Assembly: GCF_001688725.2 (NCBI RefSeq)
Contig: NZ_CP015401.2
Coordinates: forward strand, 1,426,001 to 1,490,000
Source of the DNA: Bacteroides caecimuris
GTDB taxonomy: Bacteria > Bacteroidota > Bacteroidia > Bacteroidales > Bacteroidaceae
DNA length: 64,000 bases
Direction: 5' to 3'
Part shown: piece after piece, positions 47,784-57,491 of the stretch
Layout of the letters: every line of letters starts with the position of its first letter
Numbering within the stretch: the stretch's first letter is position 1
Translations under genes and position numbers: made by a program
Notes under the pieces: generated by a model
What the model was told of the DNA's origin: nothing
Seen by the model: the letters and a program-made list of their open reading frames with translations, nothing else
Database searches by the model: none

Positions 47784-48914
47784 ATGGAAACAGTAAATAG
47801 AATACTTCAAGAGAAGATTACAGCACGAATCGCGCCCAATAAAGCAGTACTGATTTTTGGTGCTCGCCGTGTTGGTAAAACGGTAATGATGCGTAAAATT
47901 GTGGACAACTATTCAGGTAGGACGATGATGCTCAACGGCGAAGACTACGACACATTAGCACTATTGGAGAATCGCTCAATAGCCAATTATCGGCATTTAT
48001 TGGATGGTATTGATTTGCTGGCTATTGATGAGGCACAGAACATACCACAAATCGGTAGTATTCTGAAGTTGATAGTTGATGAAATACCGGGAATAAGTGT
48101 CTTGGCAAGTGGTTCTTCGTCATTCGATTTGCTGAATAAGACTGGTGAACCGTTGGTCGGCCGCAGTACGCAATTTCTCCTTACACCATTCTCGCAACGG
48201 GAAATCGCACAGACGGAAACGGCACTTGAAACCCGCCAGAACCTCGAAGCGCGCTTGATTTACGGTTCCTATCCCGAAGTAGTAATGATGGAGAACTATG
48301 AACGTAAAACAGACTACCTACGTGATATTGTCGGTGCATACCTGCTTAAAGATATCTTAGCAATTGACGGCTTAAAAAATTCGAGCAAGATGCGCGATCT
48401 ACTGCGATTGATAGCTTTTCAGTTGGGCAGCGAAGTTTCTTACGAAGAGTTAGGTAAACAACTCGGCATGAGCAAGACGACCGTTGAAAAATACCTCGAC
48501 CTATTGGAAAAGGTCTTCGTTATCTATCGTCTGGGGGCTTATTCGCGTAACCTACGCAAGGAGGTTACAAAAGCTGGCAAGTGGTACTTCTACGACAACG
48601 GCATTCGCAATGCCATTATCGGGGCTTTCTCACCGCTGGCCATTCGGCAGGATGTCGGTGCGCTGTGGGAGAACTACATCATCGGAGAGCGGCGCAAAGC
48701 GAACTTCAATGAGGGACTGCACAGGGAGTTCTATTTCTGGCGCACCTACGACAAACAGGAAATCGACCTGATTGAGGAGAGTGCCGACAGTCTTACCGCC
48801 TTGGAGTTCAAGTGGGGAAATAAAATGCCGGCCGCACCGAAAGCCTTCCAAGAAGCCTATCCCTATGCCGAGTTTCATGTGGTAAATCGGGAGAATTATT
48901 TGGAGTTCGTATAA
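47784..48914 (+). CDS. AAA_14 / DUF4143 ATPase
   Basis: This 376-residue protein has Walker A GARRVGKT (residues 26-33) and Walker B DLLAIDEAQNIPQ near 74, followed by SSFDLLNKTGEPLVGRS and the C-terminal DUF4143 domain (YPEVVMMENYERKTDYLRDIVGAYLLKDIL; EVDLIEE-type EIDLIEESADSLTALEFKW). The EIDLI...EFKW ending resembles a PD-(D/E)XK-like core. The family is widespread and uncharacterised, often on mobile DNA. It lies 16 bases upstream of the KAP NTPase, with which it forms a probable two-gene unit of lower GC than the surrounding tra DNA. Confidence 0.85.
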   Translation: METVNRILQEKITARIAPNKAVLIFGARRVGKTVMMRKIVDNYSGRTMMLNGEDYDTLALLENRSIANYRHLLDGIDLLAIDEAQNIPQIGSILKLIVDEIPGISVLASGSSSFDLLNKTGEPLVGRSTQFLLTPFSQREIAQTETALETRQNLEARLIYGSYPEVVMMENYERKTDYLRDIVGAYLLKDILAIDGLKNSSKMRDLLRLIAFQLGSEVSYEELGKQLGMSKTTVEKYLDLLEKVFVIYRLGAYSRNLRKEVTKAGKWYFYDNGIRNAIIGAFSPLAIRQDVGALWENYIIGERRKANFNEGLHREFYFWRTYDKQEIDLIEESADSLTALEFKWGNKMPAAPKAFQEAYPYAEFHVVNRENYLEFV

Positions 48915-48930
48915 TCAATAAATTACGTAT

Positions 48931-51900
48931 ATGGAAACAAAACTACAATCCAAACAGCAATATCCGCGGTTTATCCAAAATAAACCGTGTGGTATTGACA
49001 AATTCGATGGAGGTTCGCAAGAAAGGTTGGCAAAAACTATTGCTCGCCATTTTTGTCAGAATGATTCATTGGATGAGGAATGTACTTTACCTCGAATTAT
49101 CGGCATCGAAGGTATTTGGGGATCTGGAAAATCCAACGTGGTTAAAATGTTGGAACGTGAATTATCAGACGACTATTACTTTTTTGAGTATGACGCATGG
49201 GGACATCAAGAGGACTTGCAACGCCGCTCTATATTGGAATTGCTTACAAGCAAACTTATTGATGATGGTATCCTATCTGGAAATGCAACAATAAAAGTCA
49301 AAGGTGGAGGTACGAAAACCGTATCATGGTCTGAAAAGCTGAAATATTTATTAGCCCGTAAAACGGAGACCGTAACCGAAAAATATCCCCTTATCAGTAA
49401 TGGTATGGTTGCGGCATTTTTGGTTGCAGTTTTAACTCCGATATTTACATTTATTGCGTATGCAGTAAAACCTACACCCACAACATGGTGGTTTTCTTTA
49501 TTGTCTATTATCATAGCTGCACTGCCAGTTCTTATTGCATTGTGCGTTTGGAAATGGGCATATAGCAAAGATCATAAATATGGATGGAGTTATATGTTAG
49601 CTATTTATCAAGATAAAGTCGAAAAGGACGTTTGCTATGAGACTTTGAGCGAAGACGAACCAACGGTTTACGAGTTCAAAACATGGATGCAAGACATTTC
49701 TGATTTTATCAAGGAAAAAGGACAACGTAAATTAGTCCTTGTTTTTGACAACATGGATCGTCTCCCCGCTGAAAAAGTAAAAGAATTATGGTCTTCTATC
49801 CATACGTTCTTCGCCGATAGCGGTTTTGAAAATGTTTGGGCTGTTATTCCTTTCGATGAAACACATTTAGCTTGTGCATTCGGAGATGAGACCGACGAAC
49901 AAACGAAACAACTGACCAAGTATTTTATCAATAAAACTTTCCCTATTGTTTATCGTGTTGCTCCTCCTGTTATTACCGACTATCGAAGTATATTCAACAA
50001 ACTGTTTGTTGAAGCATTTGGAGAAACAGAAAATGAAGCGAAAGAAACTATAAATCGGATATTCAGATTGGTAAATCCTAATGCCAATGTTAGGGAAATT
50101 ATATCATATATCAATGAGATGGTCGCTCTTAAACAAGAGTGGTGTAACGAAATTTTGATGATAAACATAGCATTGTTCTGTTTGAAGAAGACGGATATTC
50201 TGGCAAATCCAGTAGAACAAATATTGTCCGGCGACTATCTGAATGGCATTCAAACAATAATTAACAATGATCTGCAAACACAACGCGAAATTGCAGCTTT
50301 GGTATATGGTGTCGATGTTGAAGATGCTCGACAAATTCCATTGAAAAAATATATTGAAGGCTGCATCAACGGAGAAGAAGACCACGACATAAATCAATAT
50401 GCAGAGACTAATAAACAATTTGACACTGTATTAGAAGAAGTTATACAATGTATGGACAATGCGCTTATCGATAAGATTATACATTGTTTGCATAAATTAA
50501 CTCGAAAGAGCGATGTTATTCTGCGTGTATGGCAAAGAATAGCACAATTGAAATTAAAAGAATCCATAGAGAAGCAGGTGTTCCCTGTCGAATACCAAGA
50601 ACTGCTGTTGCATTTAGACACGGAAAGCCAAAACCATGTGATTGCTCAATTATATAAGAAGATAGTTCGGTTCAATGACTTCAATGGCGGCGACTATTTC
50701 AAAACGTTAGATGCAATAGACAGGTTTATTGCGCAAAATAAGTTGGCGTGCGATTTTACGTCATTGATTGAAGCAAAAACAGTCAAGCCAAATACATTTA
50801 TCGATTATATTCAAGCTGCAAATGCAACAGATGCTGCCTATCGGGATAACGCGACAACTAAAGCATATAAATATTATCAAGTAGCAACAAATTCGGAGGC
50901 GCTCGATAATTATTTGGCAAACTTACTACCCGATAATTTCGACCATGCAGATATTGTAAAAACGTTAAAAGATAATTCTACCTATACGTTTCCAACGCTT
51001 TTGCAAGCGATCACGAATTGCATTGATGAACAGAATGTAAATAAAGATAATATAGGGGCTATATTTACAACCTATCGTTTATTGGCATCTGACGAAGAAA
51101 GACCTTTACCTGTAACGTTAGATTCAACCTACATAAATCAGTTGCATTCTGAATTAGAAACTGATGGCCGAAACATTAAAGAGTCTGGATATTACGATTT
51201 AGTCGCCATGCAATTGGCACATGGTCATTCCGTTTCCTTAATAGAGGGTGGAGATATAAAATATGTTGCAGAACTCATGGACTATTATGTGGATCATGGA
51301 GACTTATTAGTAAATAGTGTGGGATGGAATATACCGCTATTAAATGAAACACTACAATACATGGTAAATCATAAACTTGGCTATAAATTATTGCTCTCAG
51401 ACATATTGCCCCAATTTGAAGATATTAAGAACAGAATAGGTGTAACGGATGAGGTATTTATCGAGCATTTAGCAGAGTGGAATACCGATTTGGATAAGTA
51501 TATCACTAAGAACAATATTAAAGATGTAATTCCTGACGCATCTTTTTACGATTTGACCACTAAAATAAGCAATGTCCTGACCGATCATATCAATAAAATA
51601 GCGTTCGAAGCGTTGTCTGAAATAAGTGTTGATACATTATACGCCCAAAGAACAGCACATACATCATATTATTGGTTTGTCGCAATAAAACATTTACTGG
51701 CTAAAATCAAATCCTTGCCAGATAACTTGACTGAATTTGGCAAAAAGATTCTGATGGATATTGCTTCTGGAACTCAAAGTTTGAATCCTTTCCCTAATTG
51801 TTTCAAGAATATAGTTGAAAGATTGGATAAACGAAAAATTAAATCGACAGTTACCGATATAAGAAATGATTTCTGCATCGGTAAAAAGACTATCAATGCA

Positions 51901-52185
51901 ATAAAGTTTCAATTTTTCGAAACATGGCTTAGATCGCATGGTAATTTGAAAAGTCAAGCTGGAGACGTTATTGATAAAATAGTGAAACCTGTAATTTCCG
52001 ATGGGGCATGCCGTTCATTGATTCTGCAAAACAAAGATTTTTATATGGATTTAATAAATACAGCAGGGGATGATGCTTATGAATTGAAAAAGAGTCTCCG
52101 AAACCTCATACAAAAAGATTCAGATCCGCAATTGGTTAAATTTGTCAATTCGATAGATTCAGTACCTGAGGTTGAAACCGCGTAA
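48931..52185 (+). CDS. KAP family P-loop NTPase, membrane-associated
   Basis: The 1084-residue protein has an N-terminal KAP NTPase domain: Walker A GIWGSGKS (residues 61-68), FFEYDAWGHQEDLQRR, a pair of transmembrane helices inserted at about 155-212, and Walker B KLVLVFDNMDRLP near 268. The insertion of TM helices between Walker A and B is diagnostic for KAP proteins, which include phage T7-excluding PifA. The remaining 650 residues are helical, without recognisable catalytic motifs. Strong AT bias sets it apart from mob/tra. A phage-defence role is inference. Confidence 0.85.
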   Translation: METKLQSKQQYPRFIQNKPCGIDKFDGGSQERLAKTIARHFCQNDSLDEECTLPRIIGIEGIWGSGKSNVVKMLERELSDDYYFFEYDAWGHQEDLQRRSILELLTSKLIDDGILSGNATIKVKGGGTKTVSWSEKLKYLLARKTETVTEKYPLISNGMVAAFLVAVLTPIFTFIAYAVKPTPTTWWFSLLSIIIAALPVLIALCVWKWAYSKDHKYGWSYMLAIYQDKVEKDVCYETLSEDEPTVYEFKTWMQDISDFIKEKGQRKLVLVFDNMDRLPAEKVKELWSSIHTFFADSGFENVWAVIPFDETHLACAFGDETDEQTKQLTKYFINKTFPIVYRVAPPVITDYRSIFNKLFVEAFGETENEAKETINRIFRLVNPNANVREIISYINEMVALKQEWCNEILMINIALFCLKKTDILANPVEQILSGDYLNGIQTIINNDLQTQREIAALVYGVDVEDARQIPLKKYIEGCINGEEDHDINQYAETNKQFDTVLEEVIQCMDNALIDKIIHCLHKLTRKSDVILRVWQRIAQLKLKESIEKQVFPVEYQELLLHLDTESQNHVIAQLYKKIVRFNDFNGGDYFKTLDAIDRFIAQNKLACDFTSLIEAKTVKPNTFIDYIQAANATDAAYRDNATTKAYKYYQVATNSEALDNYLANLLPDNFDHADIVKTLKDNSTYTFPTLLQAITNCIDEQNVNKDNIGAIFTTYRLLASDEERPLPVTLDSTYINQLHSELETDGRNIKESGYYDLVAMQLAHGHSVSLIEGGDIKYVAELMDYYVDHGDLLVNSVGWNIPLLNETLQYMVNHKLGYKLLLSDILPQFEDIKNRIGVTDEVFIEHLAEWNTDLDKYITKNNIKDVIPDASFYDLTTKISNVLTDHINKIAFEALSEISVDTLYAQRTAHTSYYWFVAIKHLLAKIKSLPDNLTEFGKKILMDIASGTQSLNPFPNCFKNIVERLDKRKIKSTVTDIRNDFCIGKKTINAIKFQFFETWLRSHGNLKSQAGDVIDKIVKPVISDGACRSLILQNKDFYMDLINTAGDDAYELKKSLRNLIQKDSDPQLVKFVNSIDSVPEVETA

Positions 52186-52190
52186 GTATT

Positions 52191-52323
52191 TGTCTAACAA
52201 GTCCGAATTTTACGATTTTACCCGTCAGAACTGAAGTGCCCCCCAAAAAAATTGTATCCAACTTTTGGGGGTCACTTCAAACTTCGATAGGGATAATTTT
52301 CAATTTTGGGGACTTGTTAGACA
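52191..52323. repeat. Nested inverted repeats between KAP gene and mobC
   Basis: TGTCTAACAAGTCC (52191-52204) and GGACTTGTTAGACA (52310-52323) are exact inverted copies; the second overlaps the mobC stop codon. Inside, TGAAGTG-CCCCCCAAAA faces TTTTGGGGG-T-CACTTCA, flanked by AAC on both sides, resembling back-to-back insertion-sequence ends with a 3-bp target duplication. At minimum it is a strong bidirectional terminator. Confidence 0.6.
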
Positions 52324-54335
52324 GTCTCATTATCTGGTAGCAGTTTACACAGCACCGGATCGTTTTTGATACGCTCCAGTTCCTCCTGCACAATCTGCTT
52401 CACCTCTTCCTTGATGCGCCGGTAGTTCGCCTGCACCGTTTCCTTCATGCGGTCGTTGCCGTCCTCGTCCGTGAAGTTTGTAATGACGGGAATTTTCTTG
52501 TAGGCACTTTCTTCCCGTTTCACCTTTTCGGCATCCACCACAATCTCGCAATGAAAAATCTTCTGCTCGATACGCTCGTTGAAGTTGTCGGATACAGAAC
52601 CGACAAACATTCCCTGCGTAAGCCCGGAAATCTTACTCGGTGGAATGAGCGCGTCCATCTGCGTGTTGATGGAGGTGGAAACATCCTGCCGGTTGATGGA
52701 GATGGACTGCCGTTTCTGCAACACCTTACCGAACCGCTCGGAGAGCGTCTTGGCTGTTTCCCCCACCACCTGACCGGAGAAAATATTGCCGACAGTGTTC
52801 ATCACCACTTTCGCCTCTTTGTCCCCGTAGTCACGCACTAACTGGCTGAAATCCTGAAAGCCCAGACACACGGCAACCTTGTTGCTTCGGGCGGTAGCTA
52901 TAAGATTGTCCAACCCTTTGAAGTATATTGTGGGCAACTCGTCGATGATGACCGATGACTTCAGCATCCCCTTCTTGTTGATGAGCTTCACGATACGGGA
53001 ATTATACAGACCGAGTGCCGCACCGTAGATATTCTGACGGTCGGGATTGTTACCCACGCAGAGGATTTTCGGCTCTTCGGGATTGTTGATGTCCAGCGTA
53101 AACTCGCTGTCTGACATCACCCAGTAGAGCTGCGGTGAAATCATCCTCGAAAGCGGGATTTTTGCCGACGCTATCTGACCCATGAGCTGCTCCGCAGCCC
53201 CTCCAAGCCACGCATCCATGAACGGCGAAAGGTAGTTCTCCAGCTCCGGATAAGAGGTCAGTATCGGAAATATATCCTCGTAACGGCGGTTCAGAAACTC
53301 GATAGCATGGGGAAACGTGCAAAACTTCCCGTTCTGATAGATTTTGAGATACCAGATAATACTGGCAAACAGAATGATAGGTGACTCCACGAAGAAGTCG
53401 CCCTGCTTTTGCACCCACGTTTTATTGAGGTTGAGCATTATTGTGTAGGCACTCTCATAGGCATCCGTAATATCTTCCATAAAATCCGGGTGAATGGGAT
53501 TGCACCGATGAGAGCGTCGCGGGTCGTCGAAGTTGATCACATAGAACTTCGGCTTTACCTTGTAGCCGTCCGGGTGGTTCAGCAAATGGTTGTAGGCAAT
53601 AGTAGATAGGTCGGGATACTTGAAATCGTAGATGTATTGACTAAAGCCCTTTTCAATCTGTTGCTTGATAAAATTGTTTACCACGGCATAGGACTTGCCG
53701 CTGCCCGGCGTACCCAACACGATGGACGCACGGAAGGGATTAACTACATTGATCCAACCGTTGTTCCAGCGTTTCCTGTAATAGAAACGTGTCGGCAGAT
53801 TGACCGAATACTCGCTTTCGATAAGCCTCGTTTCCTGCATGAAACTCTCGTTCTCGTTGTTGAAAACATCCTCCATCAAATTGTGTTTCAACAGGCGGCT
53901 CATCCACAGACCACCCATCAACAGGCAGACATAGCCCGTTCCAATGGTAAGGACATACAGTCCCGTCACCGCTTCAAGCGGCAGCGGCAGGGGCAGCAAC
54001 CACCAGTTCAGGAAAAACAGCACGAACCCGACGGCAAATGCTGTCCAGATTCTCCCCCAAGTGATTTTCTCACCCTTGACACCCTTCGTACCCAGACAGG
54101 ACAAGGCAAGCAAAAGGACGGAAAACAGCTTCGTGTAGAGAATGGAATGGAACAGCCCCGCCGTGCGGTCGAAGTTCAGAAGGATTTTGTCCACCACGCC
54201 GATGTTCACGCCCCACAGCCGGATGGCTTCGTAGCAGAACCAGTACACGTTCATGACCACTAAAATGATACTCACGGCACGCAGAAAATCCATGATTTTC
54301 GCCAATGCCCTCAAATCGTCTTCTTGTTGTGACAT
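52317..54335 (-). CDS. mobC: Conjugative coupling protein MobC (VirD4/TraG family)
   Basis: The 672-residue coupling protein delivers the relaxase-DNA complex to the secretion channel. Three or four TM helices occupy the first 160 residues. Walker A GTPGSGKSYAV is near residue 210, with DPRRSHRCNPIHPDFM and SSVIIDELPTIYFKGL (Walker B) further on, and the C-terminal QAVVGETAKTLSERFG. It is last in the mobA-mobB-mobC unit and reads toward the KAP gene. The name follows the CTnDOT scheme; elsewhere such proteins are called TraG or VirD4. Confidence 0.93.
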   Translation of the reverse strand: MSQQEDDLRALAKIMDFLRAVSIILVVMNVYWFCYEAIRLWGVNIGVVDKILLNFDRTAGLFHSILYTKLFSVLLLALSCLGTKGVKGEKITWGRIWTAFAVGFVLFFLNWWLLPLPLPLEAVTGLYVLTIGTGYVCLLMGGLWMSRLLKHNLMEDVFNNENESFMQETRLIESEYSVNLPTRFYYRKRWNNGWINVVNPFRASIVLGTPGSGKSYAVVNNFIKQQIEKGFSQYIYDFKYPDLSTIAYNHLLNHPDGYKVKPKFYVINFDDPRRSHRCNPIHPDFMEDITDAYESAYTIMLNLNKTWVQKQGDFFVESPIILFASIIWYLKIYQNGKFCTFPHAIEFLNRRYEDIFPILTSYPELENYLSPFMDAWLGGAAEQLMGQIASAKIPLSRMISPQLYWVMSDSEFTLDINNPEEPKILCVGNNPDRQNIYGAALGLYNSRIVKLINKKGMLKSSVIIDELPTIYFKGLDNLIATARSNKVAVCLGFQDFSQLVRDYGDKEAKVVMNTVGNIFSGQVVGETAKTLSERFGKVLQKRQSISINRQDVSTSINTQMDALIPPSKISGLTQGMFVGSVSDNFNERIEQKIFHCEIVVDAEKVKREESAYKKIPVITNFTDEDGNDRMKETVQANYRRIKEEVKQIVQEELERIKNDPVLCKLLPDNETV

Positions 54336-54365
54336 ACATTGATTTTTTAATTGTTGATACTCTGA

Positions 54366-55613
54366 TTACATACCCAAGCCCTTGCGTTTTTTCTTCTTTT
54401 TGCGCTTCATCGCCCGGATGAAAGCCTCTTCCTCGGCATCTACCGCCGGACCTTCGGGAGTGAGCAAGCCCATACCGCCCGATATATCTTCACTGTCGTA
54501 GGCGGTCTGCCCGTGTGCCTTGTCCGCAGCATCCACAGGGATGGATAGCGGTATCGGCGGTTGTCCGGCGTATGGCAGGGTGAAGTGTTCCTGCAAGGCA
54601 TTCGCCGAAAGCTCCTTACCCATGCGCGAACCGTTCAGCACGCATCCCGTGCGGTGGTCGATGAAGGTAGCCCCATAGATGCGCCCTTCCTCTGTGTAGC
54701 GCAGTACGGTGTCGATGCCCTTCTCTTTGAGTTGGGATACAAATTTGTCCTTGTCATAAGTGCCTTGCAGCACGGAAAGGACGGTGCGTTTCGTCATGTC
54801 TGCCAGTTTCCTATCCTTGATTTCCGATTTGGAACGGACAAACTTCTTCTGTACGGCTTCATAGCCTGCGGACTTCCCGAAAAGCGAGGATTTGAACGGG
54901 TTGCCCACCTTGTTACCCTTGTCGTCCGTGACGGAATAGACCAGCCCGTGATACTCCCGTCCGCGCACGTTGCCCCTCGCTTCCTCCACCGTCATATTAT
55001 ATAAGGAAAGGAGCGCACGGTATTCGCCCATCGTCTGGAAACGGTACTGCCCATTCAGAGCCTTCACGGTGTTGCCTACCTGCTTCTTCACATCACCTGC
55101 CGATGCGGCCACCTTGCGCAACGGATTATCCAATCTCTGATTTTTACGTTCTGCCGGATGCAATCCGTACTTCTGTTCCAGTTCCCTGCGGATACGGTCG
55201 CTGCGGCGGTAGAGAAAATCCCGGTTGAGCCTTTTCCCGTTCTCGTCCACGTTGACCGTCACGATGTGCAGGTGGTGGCGGTCGATGTCCTCGTGCTTGA
55301 ATACAAGATAAGGCTGGTTTCCGAAACCGAGTTTTTCCAGATACTCGCGGGCGATATTCTGCAACTCAATATCGGTCAGCACATCCTCCGGGTGCGGGTT
55401 GAGAGAGATATGCACCACCGGCTTCTCGATCTTCATCTGCGGTGGCAGGAAGGTGAGAAAACCCTCCATCGCCTTGCCTATGTCCACCGTTCCCGAACCG
55501 TCATTGTAGATGCGGTTGGTGGTGAGAAGCCGCCCCTGCGCCTCGTTAATCTTCTCCCCGTTGTAGGCAATCGCGCCGTACAACGAACTTCCTACACTGA
55601 TTTTTGCGACCAT
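54366..55613 (-). CDS. mobB: Relaxase MobB
   Basis: The 415-residue relaxase nicks at oriT and leads the strand into the recipient. The N-terminal relaxase domain shows VHISLNPHPEDVLTD and FKHEDIDRHHLHIVTVNVDENGKRLNRDF, the three-His metal motif (HxDxxHxHxH). A Tyr for strand transfer is expected in the first 40 residues (GAIAYNGEKINE). The C-terminus is a Lys-rich tail. It overlaps mobA by 22 bases and ends 30 bases before mobC. Confidence 0.92.
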   Translation of the reverse strand: MVAKISVGSSLYGAIAYNGEKINEAQGRLLTTNRIYNDGSGTVDIGKAMEGFLTFLPPQMKIEKPVVHISLNPHPEDVLTDIELQNIAREYLEKLGFGNQPYLVFKHEDIDRHHLHIVTVNVDENGKRLNRDFLYRRSDRIRRELEQKYGLHPAERKNQRLDNPLRKVAASAGDVKKQVGNTVKALNGQYRFQTMGEYRALLSLYNMTVEEARGNVRGREYHGLVYSVTDDKGNKVGNPFKSSLFGKSAGYEAVQKKFVRSKSEIKDRKLADMTKRTVLSVLQGTYDKDKFVSQLKEKGIDTVLRYTEEGRIYGATFIDHRTGCVLNGSRMGKELSANALQEHFTLPYAGQPPIPLSIPVDAADKAHGQTAYDSEDISGGMGLLTPEGPAVDAEEEAFIRAMKRKKKKKRKGLGM

Positions 55614-56020
55614 TTTGCCTCCATTTCCCTTGAAAGTTCCACAATCCGGCGGCTCAGTTTCACGAGTTCGACGGTGTGTTGCTCTAATTTGTAGAGCAAC
55701 GCCATCGCCTTTTTCTCTGAAAAATGCAGCCTCAGTTCCTTCACGACTTGGTTGTAATTCGTACCCACGGCACGGAATTGTGCATGAAAATCCGACAGTT
55801 TGGTGTAATAGTCCACCAACGTCTTGTCCACCTTCAGCACCTTGAACGGTTGCCCGAAGAAGTGCGCTTTGAGGAAAACAGACCGTGCATAGACACCCGA
55901 TTTTCCGAACATGGCGAGGAAACGGTTGTGTTCCTCCTCGTTGAAACGGACGGTGTACCGGTACACCGCCGGATCAAGTTTGGGATTTCTCCCTGATTTG
56001 CTTTTCCTTTTCTCTTTCAT
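55592..56020 (-). CDS. mobA: MobA, relaxosome accessory protein
   Basis: The 142-residue basic protein has an N-terminal ribbon-helix-helix-like segment (YRYTVRFNEEEHNRFLAMFGKSGVYARSVFLKAHFFGQP) followed by helices (AVGTNYNQVVKELRLHFSEKKAMALLYKLEQHTVEL) typical of the MobC/BmgB relaxosome family. It binds near oriT and helps the relaxase. It is the first gene of the mob unit, next to the oriT-like region. An AAATCCAAAGTA motif ends 2 bases before the ATG. Confidence 0.9.
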   Translation of the reverse strand: MKEKRKSKSGRNPKLDPAVYRYTVRFNEEEHNRFLAMFGKSGVYARSVFLKAHFFGQPFKVLKVDKTLVDYYTKLSDFHAQFRAVGTNYNQVVKELRLHFSEKKAMALLYKLEQHTVELVKLSRRIVELSREMEAKWSQKSV

Positions 56021-56729
56021 ATTACTTTGGATTTAGCGGATTGACGGCATAAGCCGCCGCTTCGGATTACAGCACCGCAGTTCTGAAAGGCTTCCCGACT
56101 TCGGAGGGAAAGCCCGCCCCCTGCAAGGGCAAGTGCTTTTCGTGGCTGCTCAAAATATTTTGAGCGGCTGAAAAGACATCTTGCTATGTTCAGGTGAACA
56201 TAAAAATCCGTCAGGGGACGGATTGGGAAAATACCTTTCAGGACTCCGGGCCGCGCGTCATCGGCGAACCCTGCTGTCCGGGTGCAAAGTTACGCCCTTA
56301 AAGCGGTATCGGACAGATGCTTGACCCGGTCAATGACTGCCAACCGGCGCAACGTGCCGCCACTTGCCGGAGAAGTGATACAGGTTCCAAAATATACTTG
56401 TTTATTTGCAGCATGATTCAAGAAACGAACGATTTGAAGATATGATAAACGGAACATTCAAATACCCGGAAATCCGCTTCTTCGGATACTTGCCGAAACG
56501 GATACCCGAACCGTCGGAAACCCGGTTCTCCGACAATTCGGTGACGTATGGATTCAATGACTTCATGACGCAATGTCGTCAATCACCATTTGTCCGACGC
56601 ACCGCTTCACCACAGAACCGGATACGCGACGACCCGCCTGCGTGTGTAGTCACGGAAGCGGATGGTGCGACAGCCAAATCCGTATGGAAACAGAAAAACA
56701 AATCATCAACAATTAAAATAAATGGAACT
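56021..56729. other. oriT: oriT-like region between mob and tra operons
   Basis: About 700 bases with no convincing gene separate the divergent mob and tra units. Adjacent perfect hairpins are ATGTTC-AGGT-GAACAT (56186-56201) and AATCCGTC-AGGG-GACGGATT (56205-56224). CTnDOT oriT lies beside mobA. The exact nic site is not determinable by eye. The stretch 56406-56729 is open in frame with traA, but its translation looks non-biological. Confidence 0.6.
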
Positions 56730-57491
56730 ATGAGTAAGGAAATCTTCGTTGCATTCGCAACACAGAAAGGTGGCATCGGCAAATCCACTGTCACGGCACT
56801 TGCCGCCAGCTACCTGCACAACGTGAAAGGCTACAATGTCGCCGTCGTGGACTGCGACGACCCGCAGCACAGCATCCACGGGCTGCGCGAACACGAAATG
56901 GGGCTTATCGACAGCAGCACCTACTTCAAGGCTCTCGCTTGCGACCATTTCCGCCGGATCAAAAAGAACGCCTACACCATCGTCAAAAGCAATGCGGTGA
57001 ACGCCCTCGACGATGCCGAGAGGATGATTGCCACTGAGGACGTGAAACCCGACGTGGTGTTCTTCGACATGCCCGGCACACTCCGAAGCAACGGCGTGAT
57101 AAAGACGCTCTCGCAGATGGACTACATTTTCACTCCGCTGAGTGCCGACCGCTTTGTCGTGGAGAGTACCCTGAAATTCGTCACGATGTTCCGCGACAGG
57201 CTGATGACTACCGGACAGGCGAAAACAAAGGGGCTGCATCTGTTCTGGACGATGGTGGACGGCAGGGAGAGGAACGACTTGTACGGCATCTACGAGGAAG
57301 TGATAGCCGAAATGGGCTTTTCGGTACTTTCCACCCGCTTGCCCGACAGCAAGAAGTTCCGCCGTGACCTTTCGGAAGAGCGCAAGAGCGTTTTCCGCTC
57401 CACCATCTTCCCGATGGACACGGCACTGCTGAAAGGGAGTGGCATCCGGGAGTTTTCCGAAGAGATAAGCGACATCATCAGACCGCAGTGA
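56730..57491 (+). CDS. traA: TraA, ParA-like ATPase
   Basis: The 253-residue protein starts at ATG 56730 (MSKEIFVAFATQKGGIGKST), giving a deviant Walker A KGGIGKST at residues 13-20 and DPQHSIHG and VFFDMPGTL motifs of the ParA/MinD family. It opens the tra operon in Bacteroides CTns and may position or regulate transfer machinery; its exact role is not established. The stop overlaps the next start (GTGA). Confidence 0.9.
   Translation: MSKEIFVAFATQKGGIGKSTVTALAASYLHNVKGYNVAVVDCDDPQHSIHGLREHEMGLIDSSTYFKALACDHFRRIKKNAYTIVKSNAVNALDDAERMIATEDVKPDVVFFDMPGTLRSNGVIKTLSQMDYIFTPLSADRFVVESTLKFVTMFRDRLMTTGQAKTKGLHLFWTMVDGRERNDLYGIYEEVIAEMGFSVLSTRLPDSKKFRRDLSEERKSVFRSTIFPMDTALLKGSGIREFSEEISDIIRPQ

Noticed and set aside
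56406..56729. In-frame 108-codon extension of TraA
   Set aside because: ParA proteins start at MSKEIFVAFATQKGG; the extension has no family resemblance and lies in the oriT-like region.
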